NCBI GenBank assembly: GCA_013398955.1
Contig: VWPU01003030.1
Coordinates: 1 to 64,000 of the forward strand
Source: Callaeas wilsoni
Taxonomy: Eukaryota > Chordata > Aves > Passeriformes > Callaeidae
Direction: 5' to 3'
Length of the DNA: 64,000 nt
Positions 37,139 to 48,968 of the stretch are shown piece by piece. The position numbers and the translations under genes are program-made. The notes below the pieces were generated by a model, which searched no databases, was not told where the DNA came from, and was given only the letters and a program-made list of their open reading frames with translations. Numbering within the stretch: the first letter of the stretch is position 1; every line of letters starts with the position of its first letter.

Positions 37139-39273
37139 GACTCTCTAAGGTGTGAAGCCAAGCCAGGCTTTCCAGGTAAAGTTTTTCCTACACACAGCAG
37201 TGACAATGAACTGTCATTCAGGGCATTGTCCTTTCTTTGCCCCCTCCTTCAGCAATGATGTCCACAATGCACATTTTACCCTCATTCTCACGGTAAAATA
37301 ATTGTCAAAAAATCTGAAGGTGGAAGTTCAAATCCCCTCCACCTGCCCAATCCGATATTGTACTTCTAAGGAAATATTTTCTCCTCAAATACTTTCGCCA
37401 TTTGTTCTCTCTTAGCACAGCTTTTATATTTTCATTTGAAATGTCACCCTGGAGCCAAAGAACTGCCTGGTTTTGAAGAGACCAAGTTTCTATTTGCTTG
37501 TGACTTTAATCTCCCTAAAACTACCAAAAAAATGATTTTAACTCAGTACTCTTTGTTTCTTTTGTTTAAAGATAGGTTTAATTCTTCTTCAAAAACTTTT
37601 TTTTATGAGGTATTATCATTAAAATAACTGTGTTAAACTCAGTATCATGAATAATTCATAATGCAATTTTGAAAAAAATGGCCATGCAAAACTCCAATAA
37701 TTAGTTTTATGTGATAGGAAAAGCATTATTTTCATATTTAGACAGGAAGTGAATATTTATTTAGATACATCATTCATGGTGTACTAAATTATGGCAGAAA
37801 CTACTGTTTGTAATTTTAAAAAATGACAAGTTAATTTGAAAGCCAGGTCTAAGATGCAGACTCATACCTTGCAAGCTACCTGATAAAATTGATTACTTCG
37901 TGTATTTATGCACTTGCTGTTAAATGGGTGGCTTTCAAATGTGATCGCACACTGAAAATTAGACTCGAGCCCACGATGTTGCCTTTTATGATTTTTTTTT
38001 TGCTTTTATTTGTGAGATTTGCAGTAGTAATATCTGTAATTTTCTGAGGACACAATGACAGTTGTCGTTAGTTCCCTCCAGCCTTGTAGGCGATGTTGAG
38101 GAAGTTGTGGGATGGTTGGCTGGAGTCCTGGCACACCTTTCAATACATGAATTTCCTGGATCTGGGACTGGAAGCTGCCTAATTCCTGTTGTTCAGTACT
38201 GTCCTAAATCTTCCCTAAGGAATCTGTCTGTCACTTTTGAGTCAAACTCTCTTTTTTTTTTCTCTGATTAACATTTAAAAATCCTCCCTTTCTCAGAGTA
38301 AGTCTCTGTGTGCTGAGCAAGTGCGCTGAACCCCACATTTCACTGAATCCTGAATTTCTATCAAATCAAAATGAGTGGCTTTTTTTTTTTTTTTTAAGAT
38401 TTAATTGATCACCACATACAAAGCAAATAAGAAAAAAATGATTTGATTTCTTGAAGCTGTGACTGGCAAGGCTGCCAGGCTTGTGCAGGAAGAAGGGTAC
38501 AGATATTTTCCCATTCCCTGTTGTCCTCAGTCCTTGTGCTGCTGGGTGTTTCCCAGGTCCTAGTAAGATAAAATGTGATATCACTTGAATTTCAGCTTCT
38601 GAGCATTTTCCACAAGATCCAATTAGATCGTGGAGCTCAGCTTTGCATCCTGTGCTCTGAAAAGTTTTGGCAACTTCCTTTGATCTTGGCAGTCCGTGGG
38701 AATAAGAATTTCAATAAAACAGCTTGAATAATAAATAGAATACATTTATTTATTGATTTATCACAAATACAGAGGTTTTAATGAAGCAGCTGGAATAACT
38801 TTCTGCTTTTGTACATTAAATTATGTAAGTTTAATTGTGCTGGGTGGATAAAGGTGTCTCTCGTGAGCTGTAAAACCTGAGGGTTGGGAGGTGCACTGGG
38901 ACTTGCAGCACTGGCTGAGCAATTCCTTGGTTGCCATCAGTCATAGCTGCAAAGAGTTTACACAGATTATGAGATTCAGGCAGGTGCTGGGTTAAAGTGA
39001 AGCACAGAATAAATTCCTGGTCATAAAACAGGGCTGAGATCCTGCCAGATAAAATCTAATGCCATAATTGGGTCAGTATCAGGATGGGGACACCCAGCGG
39101 GATTGCTGGGATGGATGCGGACAGGAATAATTCTGGCATTTCCAAACTTCTGAGAACCTAATTTTGGGATTTTAACATGAATGAATGATTTGACTAGAGC
39201 AATGCTGTGACAAAGGGCTCCTTGAAATGCTGTCGGTGACTCAGAGCAGACAATAGAATTTTTATTCCTATCA
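37139..39273. other. AT-rich unique sequence
   Basis: Contains a T16 homopolymer at 38380-38395. No gene or repeat family is recognised across 2.1 kb. Confidence 0.5.
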
Positions 39274-39465
39274 GAGAATCACAGAATCAATTAGTTCGGA
39301 AAAGCCTTTTCAGACCCTTGAGTACAACTGTTCCCCCAGCACTGTTAAGGCCGCCACTGACCTGTGTCCCCAAATGCCACATCCACAGGCTTCTTAAATC
39401 CCTCCGGGCATGGGGGCTCCACCACTGCCCTGGGCAGCTGTGCCAGGGCTGTCCAGCCCTCTGTG
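39274..39465 (-). mobile_element. CR1: CR1 tail, third variant, facing the next copy
   Basis: The plus strand starts 'AGAATCACAGAATCAATTAG' and continues 'CCCCAAATGCCACATCCACA' and 'CCACTGCCCTGGGCAGCTGT'. It is followed directly, within about 10 bp, by the 5' end of an oppositely oriented CR1 at 39473. Confidence 0.9.
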
Positions 39466-39472
39466 TGTTCTG

Positions 39473-39869
39473 CCCTCTGCTCTGGGAGAGCTGGGGGTCT
39501 CCACCCGCAGCACAGCCCGATCCAGGGAGACCTCAGAGCCCCTTCCAGAACCTAAAGGGGCTCCAGGAGAGCTGGAGAGGGACTTGGGACAAGGGATGGA
39601 GTGACAGGACCCAGGGAATGGCTTCCCACTGCCAGAGGGCAGGGATAGATGGGATATTGGGACGGAATTGTTGGCTGTGAGGGTGGGGAGGCCCTGGCAC
39701 AGGGTGCCCAGAGAAGCTGTGGCTGCCCCTGGATCCCTGGAAGTGTCCAAGGGCGGGTTGGGATGGCGCTTGGAGCAACCTGGGATAGTGGGAGGTGTCC
39801 CTGCCCATGGCAGGGGGTGGAATGGGATGATCTTTAAGGTCCCTTCCCACCCAAACCATTCTATGATTT
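39473..39869 (+). mobile_element. CR1: CR1 3' tail, long copy
   Basis: From 'CTCTGCTCTGGGAGAGCTGG' through 'CCTGGCACAGGGTGCCCAGA' to 'CCAAACCATTCTATGATT'. The sequence around its 5' truncation lacks the 'AGCCAGGC' part seen in the copies at 22107 and 61328. Confidence 0.94.
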
Positions 39870-41259
39870 GAATAATTTGAATATCAGGGGTGTCTGACTC
39901 TCAGAGCATGTGGTGAACGTTGCACTTGGTGTTTTTAATATGAGCAGTGGTGAGACCTTAGTTCTTGTGCTTCCATGTTAAAATACAACTGTGTGGCTCT
40001 AATTTACCTCAAAACTTTTTAACAGCTTTCAATCAAGTGATGAGTTCACCACAGCTCTGCACTCTTAGAATTCTTCCCCTGAATTCAAGATTCGTTTCTA
40101 CTGGAAATTGTTGAAGTGATTTAGCTGGGTCCTAATTACTCTGTTAATATCTTGGGCACTACCTGGGCATTTGGCTTGGGAAGTAAGGCAGGGATGTAGT
40201 AGATTATTGCTGTGGGATTGCTGCAAACAGCGCTGAGATATCTCAGTTATTCCTTAGTATTTTTGTTTGCTTTTTTTATTTCCATGATGATTTTAGGACC
40301 ATTCATCTGTGACAGTTACCTGGCTTAAACACCTGGAAATATTTTGTTCTGTCACCTAGGAAGACCTATTCTCATTCTTTGTACTGTGGCATTTCCTTTA
40401 CCACGAGGAGGCTATAAAATGTTAGCAAATAATTTTTTTCTCAGTTCCGTGAAAGGCACCATCAGAAGAGTCTGCACAGCGGGTTTGACACCCTTTGTAA
40501 CTCCATCTCCTGCTCGGAGCAGGGCCTGCTCACTTCATCAAAGCTGCTCTATGCAAACTTTTGTTGTGCTAATGCAAACTCCCTCAGGGTTCTCTCAGGC
40601 ACCAGCACAAATTTTAACATTTTGGCTTCTGCACTGCTGGATTTTGCGTATGTCACCTAAAAAGCAGCGAGGATTTTGTTTTTGGTTTTTTTTGTTGTTA
40701 TTGCTGGTTCTTTGTTCCTTCAAAGGCTTTTCAAGGCATTTTCCTCTATTTTTGTGGCAGCGTTGATTTCTTTCTGGGATTTAAAGTCAGGAGAAGATTT
40801 TCTCTGCTACTTTTTGAACCGACAGGTTCTGTCTGAGCTTTCAAAGGCATTGCGAGATCCAGGGTTGTGTCGTTATCAACACTGTCAGATTCTTTCTGCA
40901 ATAACAAAAGAGCCATCCAAAGATCCTCTGTAACAAGATGAGAATTTATTCTGGATAAGCAGAAGCCCTGCCTGAGGTTTCTTCTCCTGGCTCCTGGAGT
41001 CTCAAGTCTCATCATGACACCATCATTGTTATAAATAGAATATAAAAGTCATGTTGTCTGTGCAGAGCAAACTGCCGTGTCCTGGTGTGGCTGTGCTGGC
41101 CAGGGAATGACAGAGTGGTGGAAAAAAACTTTCATTTTTTGTAGGTAAGATTTCTGCCACAGGGTGGTAGAGGCTTGATCAGGTGTCCTCTGAACCTTTT
41201 CTGATGTTGGTGTTCCCGAAAGCTGGGGGCATGTGGCAGTGAAGGATGATTTAGGGCAG
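39870..41259. other. Unique sequence, no gene seen
   Basis: One 140-codon open frame (40344-40766, +) has hydrophobic, phenylalanine-rich ends typical of T-rich DNA. It is not considered coding. Confidence 0.5.
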
Positions 41260-41660
41260 GATCACAGGATCATTTAGGTTGGAAAAGACCTCTAAGGTCA
41301 TCAAATCCAACTGTTAACCCACCACTGCCTCATGTCCCCAAGTGCCACATTCACATGTCCTTTAAATCCATGCAGGGATGGAGATTCCAGCACTGCCCTC
41401 AGAAGGACAATGGACATTTTCAATGAAGAAATTTTTCCTAATATCCAACCTAAACCTCCCTGAAGTCATTTCCTCTTGTCCTGTCACCTGTCCTGTGAGA
41501 CAATTGTGGAGAGTGAAAAGATCCCCCTGAGGCTCCTTTTCTTCAGGCTGAGCCCCTTTCCCAGCTCCCTCAGCTGCTCCTGGTGCTCCAAACTCTTCCC
41601 AGCTCTGTTCCCTTCCCTGGACACGCTCCAGGCCCCCAAGGTCTTTCTTGGAGAGAGGGG
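41260..41660 (-). mobile_element. CR1: CR1 tail, third variant, long copy
   Basis: The plus strand passes from 'ATCACAGGATCATTTAGGTT' via 'CCTAATATCCAACCTAAACC' and 'GAGCCCCTTTCCCAGCTCCC' to 'GACACGCTCCAGGCCCCCAA'. This is about 400 bp of antisense CR1, longer than most copies and still without reverse-transcriptase sequence. Confidence 0.92.
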
Positions 41661-43885
41661 CTCCTTTGTGGTTAGAATTCCTACAGGAGGAAGAAAGGAA
41701 GCATTGGATCAGTAAGGAGTTAACATCAAAAAGAGCAAAGGAATAAAGGGTTTGCAACACAGTTAAAAAGAATCAATAAAAATGAAATCCTTCCCCCCTA
41801 ATTAGAGGGGGAAATGGAAAAGCCACAATATTTTGAAATAACAAAGTACTCATTTTCCCCTGTAATAAAAACTGTAAATGTGCCCCATCAGGAGTGACAG
41901 TGAGATACTGAGGGGTGAAACATCTGAACTTCAGTAACTGCTGCCATAAAAAGGGAATTTCCAGATAATGGCAGTGTTTAGAAGGTGCAAAGCCCAGTGT
42001 GACATCAAATAATATGGCTTTAGCTCATGAAAAGGTCTGTGTCTCTTTGACATGACATCATAAATAATCCTGCCTTCAAGTTATGACTTAAAAACAAATC
42101 CTGAGTGTAAATGCCAGGACCAAGGATCTGATTTGACTCTTGGTTTTATCAGTTGTGAATTTCTGACAGCCTCAACGCTGAGGTTAAATGTCCCAGCAAG
42201 ATGCAGTGTCAGATTTCAAGAGTTAATGTTAATAGAATGAAGATTAACTTGTCCTTTCTGCTAAAAACCCCCTGATATTTGCAGTTCAGCTTCTTAAAAA
42301 TACATATTTCTATGGAGGGAGCTTTTATGGTAAATCTCTGGGTTACTGAGCACATCAGCCTCTAAATTTGATCCAGTGGAATTATGGAGAAATGCTGTAT
42401 TTCATGGAGAAATATGATGTATATTAATTTTCCATTTCACTGGCATATTCTGTTTACTCTGCCTAAGTAACTACTGAGAGCAAAATGATTACATTTTAAA
42501 CATGTGAAAAACCTTGTTGTTCCATATGGGTGGTAAATACTCACTCTGCTCCATTTACAAAATTATTTTTATGTTATTTATGTAAAACTTCCTTTTAGAA
42601 AAAGGAGATTGTCTTCTTTCATAATATTTAAAGTTTTTTCCAAAGTGCTGTGTTGTGCATATAAATATTTTTTTTTCTGGAAAATGTTTTAACATTGAAT
42701 CTCACTTCAACAAAGTAATTCCACAAATTTCATCTTAATTCTAATTAGGTTTGGGCCAGTGTATCTTAGAGACCTTTTAATATGGTGATTGACATTTTAA
42801 ACCAGTTGGGGGTTTAAAAATGTACGATTTTGAGGACTGAAATTGAGTTAATTGCAATAGGTAAGTAGCTGAATGCATGATTTATTAATTTTATTAATTT
42901 AACACAACGAGCACCTGTAAAGTCACGCTGAGGGGATCATTCAGCAAATAGACTTGAAGTTCTCTCCCAGGCAAGAAGTGCTGGTGTTATTCTTGCAAAA
43001 CTGAATCAACGACTCGGAAATAGATCCAAGGTAATGATGGAGGAATTATTTTGGCCACTTCCAGGCTCATATTTATCTGAATTACTTCCCCCGTTCACGC
43101 TGCTCACTCCAGTTATGGCATTGGGAGGAATGAATAGAAGAAATTTTTCTGCTGCATTCAGTCTATATAAACTCTGTTGATCAAGTTCTTGTTAAAATAC
43201 TCTACTTCTTAAAATAGTCCCACTGAGTAAAATGACCTGAATGTGTACATATACATATATATACACTTTTTTTTTCTTTATTAATAGTTCTCCTGCCCAG
43301 AGACGTAAAGAGCATTTCCAGCTCAGCTCATGATGCTGCTTTTCAGAGCAGCATACAACAAACCTCTCCTTCCCAAGCTTTTGTCTTTTTTTTCTTCATA
43401 CCTATTCAGCTCTAACAATAGCTGGACAAAGTAAATTTTGAAGTCTTCCCGTCTTAAGAAGCTGAAAATTGTTTGATTGCCATTCAGGGTTATTTATTTG
43501 GTGCCAGCTCATCGTTAAAGTTCTTTAAAACTGCTATTTTTGCTCCTTCCTGGCATTCTTTTCTGCTGAATTCTTTGATTCTTGTCATACCTGCATGGTT
43601 CTGCGTGAGATCCTTTTATAGGTCTTAAAGCTTCTTGGATTTTGAGCATTCAGGATATTTGGGAAGTTGATAATAGACTGATTTTGTATTTCTATTCTGC
43701 CTCCAAGTAGCTGCTGCTTTGAAAGCAGAAATACAGGGTTATACAGGGTTGGATAACGTCAGAACTACAACTTTGTCACCTGTATTTTAAATTGGTTGGT
43801 AAATGTTAAAACATTACATTGTAGAGTGTTTTAGAAAATTTTTCCTGTTTTGCCCCCTAATTTTCAGGGAAATAATTTGCATCAT
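41661..43885. other. AT-rich, repeat-poor sequence
   Basis: No gene. The interval at about 42730-43150 has several TAAT cores (including TTATTAATTTTATTAATTT near 42882-42900) in sequence of mixed composition, a weak candidate regulatory region. A 10-bp tandem (ATACAGGGTT twice) lies at 43731-43750. Confidence 0.35.
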
Positions 43886-43969
43886 GTGCCCCTGTCTATG
43901 GCAGGGGGATTGGAACTGGATGGCCTTTAAGGTCCTTTCCAACCCAAACCATTTATGATTCTGTGATTT
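43886..43969 (+). mobile_element. CR1: CR1 3' tip
   Basis: 'TGTCTATGGCAGGGGGATTG', 'AAGGTCCTTTCCAACCCAAA' and 'TTATGATTCTGTGATT'. Confidence 0.9.
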
Positions 43970-44367
43970 AAACGAAGGCAGGAATCCCTTCTGGAGGGCA
44001 CTGCCCAGTCTGGGGGGGTCAGCTCTGCTCTTCACCTCCCTCTCTGAAGAGCTGAGACGTGGTGATTTCACTTTTCTGTTATTTGAATTCTCTGGTGCAA
44101 ACTCTCCATCGTGGAGAGCTCCATGATGGCCAGGACTGGAGGGTGGTGCTGCGGGAACTTGGGACGGATTGAGGGGACAGAAAGTGTTTGCATGGCTTGA
44201 AAGGTACAGAAATCCAAATGGAAGCAGGGATTTCTGGTGACCCTTTCATGTCACTGAAGGTAGATGAGGTGTCCAGGGCTCTCCTAGAAATCAGGAATAA
44301 AAGGATTTTATAAGCCACTGGTATAAAAGGACATTTAGAAGCTTTTAAACAAGTACAAAGTGAATAA
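43970..44367. other. Unique spacer
   Basis: About 400 bp, moderately GC-rich, nothing recognised. Confidence 0.5.
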
Positions 44368-44640
44368 TGGAATCATGGAATATCTTGAGCTGGAAGGGAC
44401 CCACCAGGATCATCCAGTCCAACTCCTGACCCTGCCCAGACACCCCAACAATCCCACCCCGTGCATCCCTGAGAGCGTTGTCCAAACGCTCCTGGAGCTC
44501 TGGCAGCCTTGGGGCCACCTGTTCCTGATATCCAACTGTTCCAGCGCCCAACACCCTCTGGGGGAAGAACCTGTTCCTGATATCCAACCTAAACATTCCT
44601 GACACGGCTCCAGCTGGTCCCTGGGTCCTGTCCCTGGTCA
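44368..44640 (-). mobile_element. CR1: CR1 tail, second variant, with internal duplication
   Basis: The plus strand reads 'GGAATCATGGAATATCTTG', 'CCCCAACAATCCCACCCCGT' and 'CCTCTGGGGGAAGAACC'. The words CCTGTTCCTGATATCCAAC occur at 44519-44537 and again at 44571-44589. The first copy replaces the expected text before 'TGTTCCAGCG', suggesting a small templated duplication. Confidence 0.9.
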
Positions 44641-45125
44641 TGAGAGTAAAGCAGCTCCTGGCTTGGTGTTTTGGTGTTTTGGTGTTTCGAGGGCTGAGTG
44701 TGTGAAGCTCACGAGGCTTTTCAGTGTTTTATGAGGTGACTCATTTCTCCAGCTCTTTTCAAAGAATTACTGTGTGTGTTTTGTTGGAGTAAAGGATCAC
44801 TAAAACTTGGAAGTTGAATGCTGTCTCTGGCTCAGGGGAAACAGATCTTAGGATCACATTGGATGGAAGGGATTTCCTGACATCTTTAGTCCCTCATCCT
44901 CCACAGAGCTGATCACTCAGGGCTTTGTCTGTCAGAGAACCAGGGGAGGGTCTCTGTCTTTCCAAACCCTTCCTTGACCAGGTTTGTGGTAAATTTATTA
45001 TTCTTTCTTGTTTTGAGTTGGAATCTCCCATGTTTCAGCTTCTCTTTGTTGCCTCTCATCAATTCATTTTACACCAGTAAGTAGAGTTCGGTTTCATTTT
45101 CCTACACCCTCCAGTTGGACAGAGA
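44641..45125. other. Unique spacer
   Basis: Holds a short tandem of TTTTGGTGTT type near 44663-44688. Nothing else is recognised. Confidence 0.5.
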
Positions 45126-45334
45126 GCAGCAAGGGACTTTGGAAAAGGGCCTCGAGGGACAGGACAAGGGGGAATGGCTTCCCACTGCCAGAGGGCACGG
45201 TTAGGTGGGATACTGGGTAGGAATTCTTCCCTGTGAGGGTGGTGAGGCCCTGGCACAGGGTGCCCAGAGAAGCTGTGGCTGCCCCAAGAAGCCCCAGGCT
45301 GCTCCCTGGGAGTGTCCAAGGCCGGGTTGGACAT
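45126..45334 (+). mobile_element. CR1: CR1 fragment truncated at its 3' end
   Basis: Reads 'AGGGACTTTGGAAAAGGGCC' through 'GCCCAGAGAAGCTGTGGCTG' to 'AAGGCCGGGTTGGACATGG' and then stops. The last ~110 bp of the CR1 tail are missing. Since CR1 copies start from the 3' end, this loss must be secondary, through a deletion or rearrangement. Confidence 0.9.
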
Positions 45335-47239
45335 GGCTACATGAGCTACACAGCTAGAACCACACATTTTTTAAGTCAAAGGGTCATTCTCATTGGAAGA
45401 TATTTTCTACATGTTTTAAGTGATCAATATCTAATCTCTAATTCCATCTCTAAGTTCTATTTTCTTCCCCGGTTCCGTGTTTGCTCCCTAAGCAATGCTT
45501 GCAAAGCAGGTGGCTGCAGTCATTTGTTTTACAAATGCAAAATATCTAAAATTGCTATTTGCTTTTGGAAGCTGAAGTTATGGAAATATCATAAAATAAA
45601 CATAGAGTGGATGAAAAGAGGAAAATTTATAAGATATATAGGAATGTGTATTTTTTAAAAACTGTCAGGATCTGCCACAAGCTTTCAGATGTTAAATACC
45701 ATATTGTCTTCTTATTACTTTTATTTTATTCTTTTACCTTGGCTATTAGAAGAACAAATGATGATGGAATTTAGAGGATGAGCAGCGAGGATCAGGAGAT
45801 TGAAAGTAGTATTTGCAAGTCCTTAAAGATGAAGGCAGCAGAAAGGCAAATGACTTCCAAAAAGGGCCATTTCATGGGGTAATTTATCCGACGTGGCTTT
45901 GCCATTTGTTGTATCATTCCAGTCTTGTTGCTATGGGAACCAATTTTACTGTTGCAGTGATTGTTAATCAGGATTTGTAGTTATACCATTTTTACCACAA
46001 GGCCTTATATCCTTCCAGATTAAATCACAGCTCTCGTTGACAGTGGTGTTCATCAAACATTATCACCAGAAATAAAACCTGACCAACCTTCCTGGCATTT
46101 TCCTCTCCTTTACCAGAATCAGAGAGCAGAAGCTTGAGTTAACTTTTACAGGAACTCCAGGATTTTGCTTCCGTTCCATCTGTCATGCTTGTACAGTTCC
46201 AGGAAAAGAAAGGAAAAAAACCCCAAACCCAAGCCTTGCAGTCTGCTGAGCAGTATAATCATTTTATTTTTCATTTAGTCAGAAATAAACTGAGTACTCT
46301 GAAGATCCATTGTCTACATATCCCTTCTCTGAGTATCTCTTAAGGTAGAATTAAAGCTTAAGGTCATCTAAGCTTAAGAATTTGGAAAACAGAGAGATTT
46401 GTGCTTCTGGAGGATTGAACACTACACGTTCAGGTATCTAAAATATTCCCTATCCTTTCAATCTTCCCACTGGTTTTACAACTGCAAAGAGGTGCTGGGA
46501 GGAATAGGGACAAACAGGTGTAGGTTGAAAGATCCTTCTTCAGATGTAGAAGATCAGAGGGTCAGAGTGTGACTTCTCTGCTCCTGGTCTGTTCTCTGTA
46601 AGGAGAATAGAACTGGGAAGATTTCTTTCCATCTAAATTTACTAACTTGGTGACCTGGGTTGAAATATTTCTTTGGACGTTGAGAGCTTAAAGCAACCAA
46701 GATAGATATTTCTGCTTGATTCCTTTAATATATCCTACTATTTCCTTTGCTACCAAAAATAATTTAAACTCTGAAAAAGAGAAAAACATAAGCTGTTGGT
46801 AAATTGCAAATTGATGAAACACTGCACTCAAAACTCACAGAAGAACATATGAGAAGAGTTAAAGTCCCTGTTCCTGTCAGCAGGGGTTTTATGCTGAAGT
46901 GATGACCAATATTGCTCAGCGTTGGTCTGAGATGAATTTAATGGAATCATTAAACAAAACGCTTCTCTCTGAGCTGAGTCTCCTGACCTCTGATGGAAGA
47001 GCTCCCGTTCCTCACTCCCCTGGGCAGCTGCTTTCACTCACACGACCCAGAGCTGTCATCACAAAACTCGTGGTGGATTTTGAGCTGAAATTGGGAGGAT
47101 CACGTCGTTTGAGCACAGCCTGGGCTGGGGGTTGTTTTCCTGCCTGCTCTGTTGTTTGAGTGGCGTTTTGGCAGAGTTTCTGAAGTTCTGCCCCAGAAGG
47201 ATGCGGAATTGCCAGCGTTGTTCCCAGATTTATGTTCAT
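45335..47239. other. Repeat-poor unique sequence, possible enhancer
   Basis: The interval 45830-46080 holds an X-box-like GTTGCTATGGGAAC at 45927-45940 (RFX consensus GTTGCC-N-GGAAAC type), followed by GTTAATCA-type homeodomain text near 45963-45971. No gene is supported. Confidence 0.35.
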
Positions 47240-47362
47240 CATGGAATCACAGAATGATTTGAGTTGGAAAGGACCTTAAAGTTCATCTTGTTCCACCCCC
47301 TGCCATGGGCAGGGACACCTTCCACTATCCCAGGTCGCTCCAAGTCCTGTCCAGCCTAACCT
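47240..47362 (-). mobile_element. CR1: CR1 3' tip
   Basis: The plus strand reads 'CATGGAATCACAGAATGATT', 'CCCCCTGCCATGGGCAGGGA' and 'CACTATCCCAGGTCGCTCC'. Confidence 0.93.
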
Positions 47363-48363
47363 TTACCTGACAGTACATTATCAGTATGATCCAGCCAGGT
47401 AGCATTTCATGTGATATTTTAGAAAATCTCCCTCTGACTGATGCTTTTTTCCCCCAATGAACCGAATTCTCAGCATCCCTCATTTCCAGCCAGCCTCGTA
47501 GTGCCAGGCCCATCTATGTCACAGTTTTGTTTCCACTTCACTGTATCCCAAGTACACTGAGGGATGCACAATCAAAACATTAGCAAGGTGTTAGTCACAT
47601 TGTTTTGATCTCTCTCCTGATTTCCTTTCTCCTTTCCTTCTCCTTTTTCCCATTCTCTGCTGCCAATGCCCTGCCCCCACTATAATTCTGATTGGCTAAA
47701 TTAATTCTGCAGCATCCTGCTGTGAATAATTATGTTCATCCAGTGTGGAGCTGGATGCCTTTCTCTTCCCCCCTCCTCCTCCTCGCCTAAATTATAATGT
47801 GACAATTGAAGCTCACAGCTGGCTCATCAGAGGTGGCCAGTTTGGGAATTGGCACATCTGAATGTGCCTCTCCGTTAACTCTGGGCCTTGATTGCTTAAG
47901 ACAAGACATATGTAAACCCCCTGATTATTCCCATTTTGTGTGGTTCACAAAGATCCTGCTTCAAACTGCAAAGCTGTTGTGTTGGTTGGGGGGAGGGGAA
48001 ATTACAGGAATTTTTCTTTTCCCCTCCCCACAGTTCACTCCAACAATAAATAGCTGTCAGACTTATGTCAAGAATGAAATTATAGGAGCACATGAGGCCT
48101 TGATTACATTGTTTTGGATAGATTGCTATTAGCATACTGAAATGAAGTCTAATTTTTCAGTGCTTTAGCTCAGTCAAGAATCAAGTGGCACAGGAGGGGG
48201 AAGGGATGTCACCCACGGGAACTGAGTGATGTAATTCTGTGCAGTTCTGGAGTGCCGTCGTTTCAGTTATGAGAAACACGTAAATAAATAAATAAATAAA
48301 TTCTGCTGAAATGTTTGGTGAGTTGGGAGTTAAGGCAGAGCTGGTGTTGCTGAACAAACTGTT
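47363..48363. promoter_or_regulatory. Candidate conserved regulatory element
   Basis: Between about 47670 and 48130 there is a run of homeodomain-like cores (GGCTAAATTAATTC near 47693-47706, TTGATTGCTTAAG near 47887-47899), pyrimidine tracts and a perfect palindrome GGCACAT-CTGA-ATGTGCC at 47851-47868 containing an E-box-like CATCTG. No open frame of note. Composition and motif density resemble vertebrate conserved non-coding elements. Conservation itself cannot be judged here. An (AAAT)5 repeat follows at 48281-48300. Confidence 0.35.
48281..48300. repeat. (TAAA)5 microsatellite
   Basis: Five tetranucleotide units, ending 64 bp before a CR1 copy. Confidence 0.9.
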
Positions 48364-48968
48364 CACAGAATTATTTAGGCTGGAAAAGATCTCTGAGACC
48401 ATTGAGTGCAGCCTGTGACCGATCCCCACCTTGTCACCAGCCCAGAGCACTGAGTGCCACGTCCAGGCCTTCCTTGGACACCTCCAGGGATGGGGACTTC
48501 AAACTGCCCTGGGCAGCTCCTTCTAATGCTTGACCACCCTTTCTGTGAAAAAATTCTTCCTGATGTACAGCCTGAAGCTCCCCTGGCACAGCTTGAGGCC
48601 AATTCCTCTCATCCTGTCCCTGTTCCCTGGGAGCAGAGCCNNNNNNNNNNNNNNNNNNNNNNNNNNNNNNNNNNNNNNNNNNNNNNNNNNNNNNNNNNNN
48701 NNNNNNNNNGCCTCCTTTTGGCTGAGCCCCTTTCCCAGCTCCCTCAGCCACTCCTGGTGCTCCAGCCCCTTCCCCAGCTCCGTTCCCTGCCCTGGACACG
48801 CTCCAGCCCCTCAGGGTCTCTCTTGTCGGGAGGGTCCCAGAGCTGCCCCCAGCACTGGAGGTGCCCCAGCAGAGCCAGCACAGGGGACGGGCACTGCCCT
48901 GGCCCTGCTGCCACCCCAGAGCTGGCACAGCCCAGGTGCCATCGGCCTCTTGCCCACTGGGCACACAG
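48364..48968 (-). mobile_element. CR1: CR1 tail, longest copy, interrupted by a gap
   Basis: The plus strand starts 'ACAGAATTATTTAGGCTGG', continues 'GAGTGCCACGTCCAGGCCTT' and 'CTGATGTACAGCCTGAAGCT', breaks at the N run, resumes 'GCTGAGCCCCTTTCCCAGCT' and reaches 'CCATCGGCCTCTTGCCCACT'. That last part ('GCCATTGGCCTTCTTGGCC'-like in CR1) lies well upstream of the tail, so this copy reaches furthest toward the coding part, though still not into it. Confidence 0.92.
48641..48709. other. Assembly gap of 69 N
   Basis: Undetermined bases inside a CR1 copy. CR1 landmarks on either side are consistent with one continuous element, so the true gap is probably short. Confidence 0.99.
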
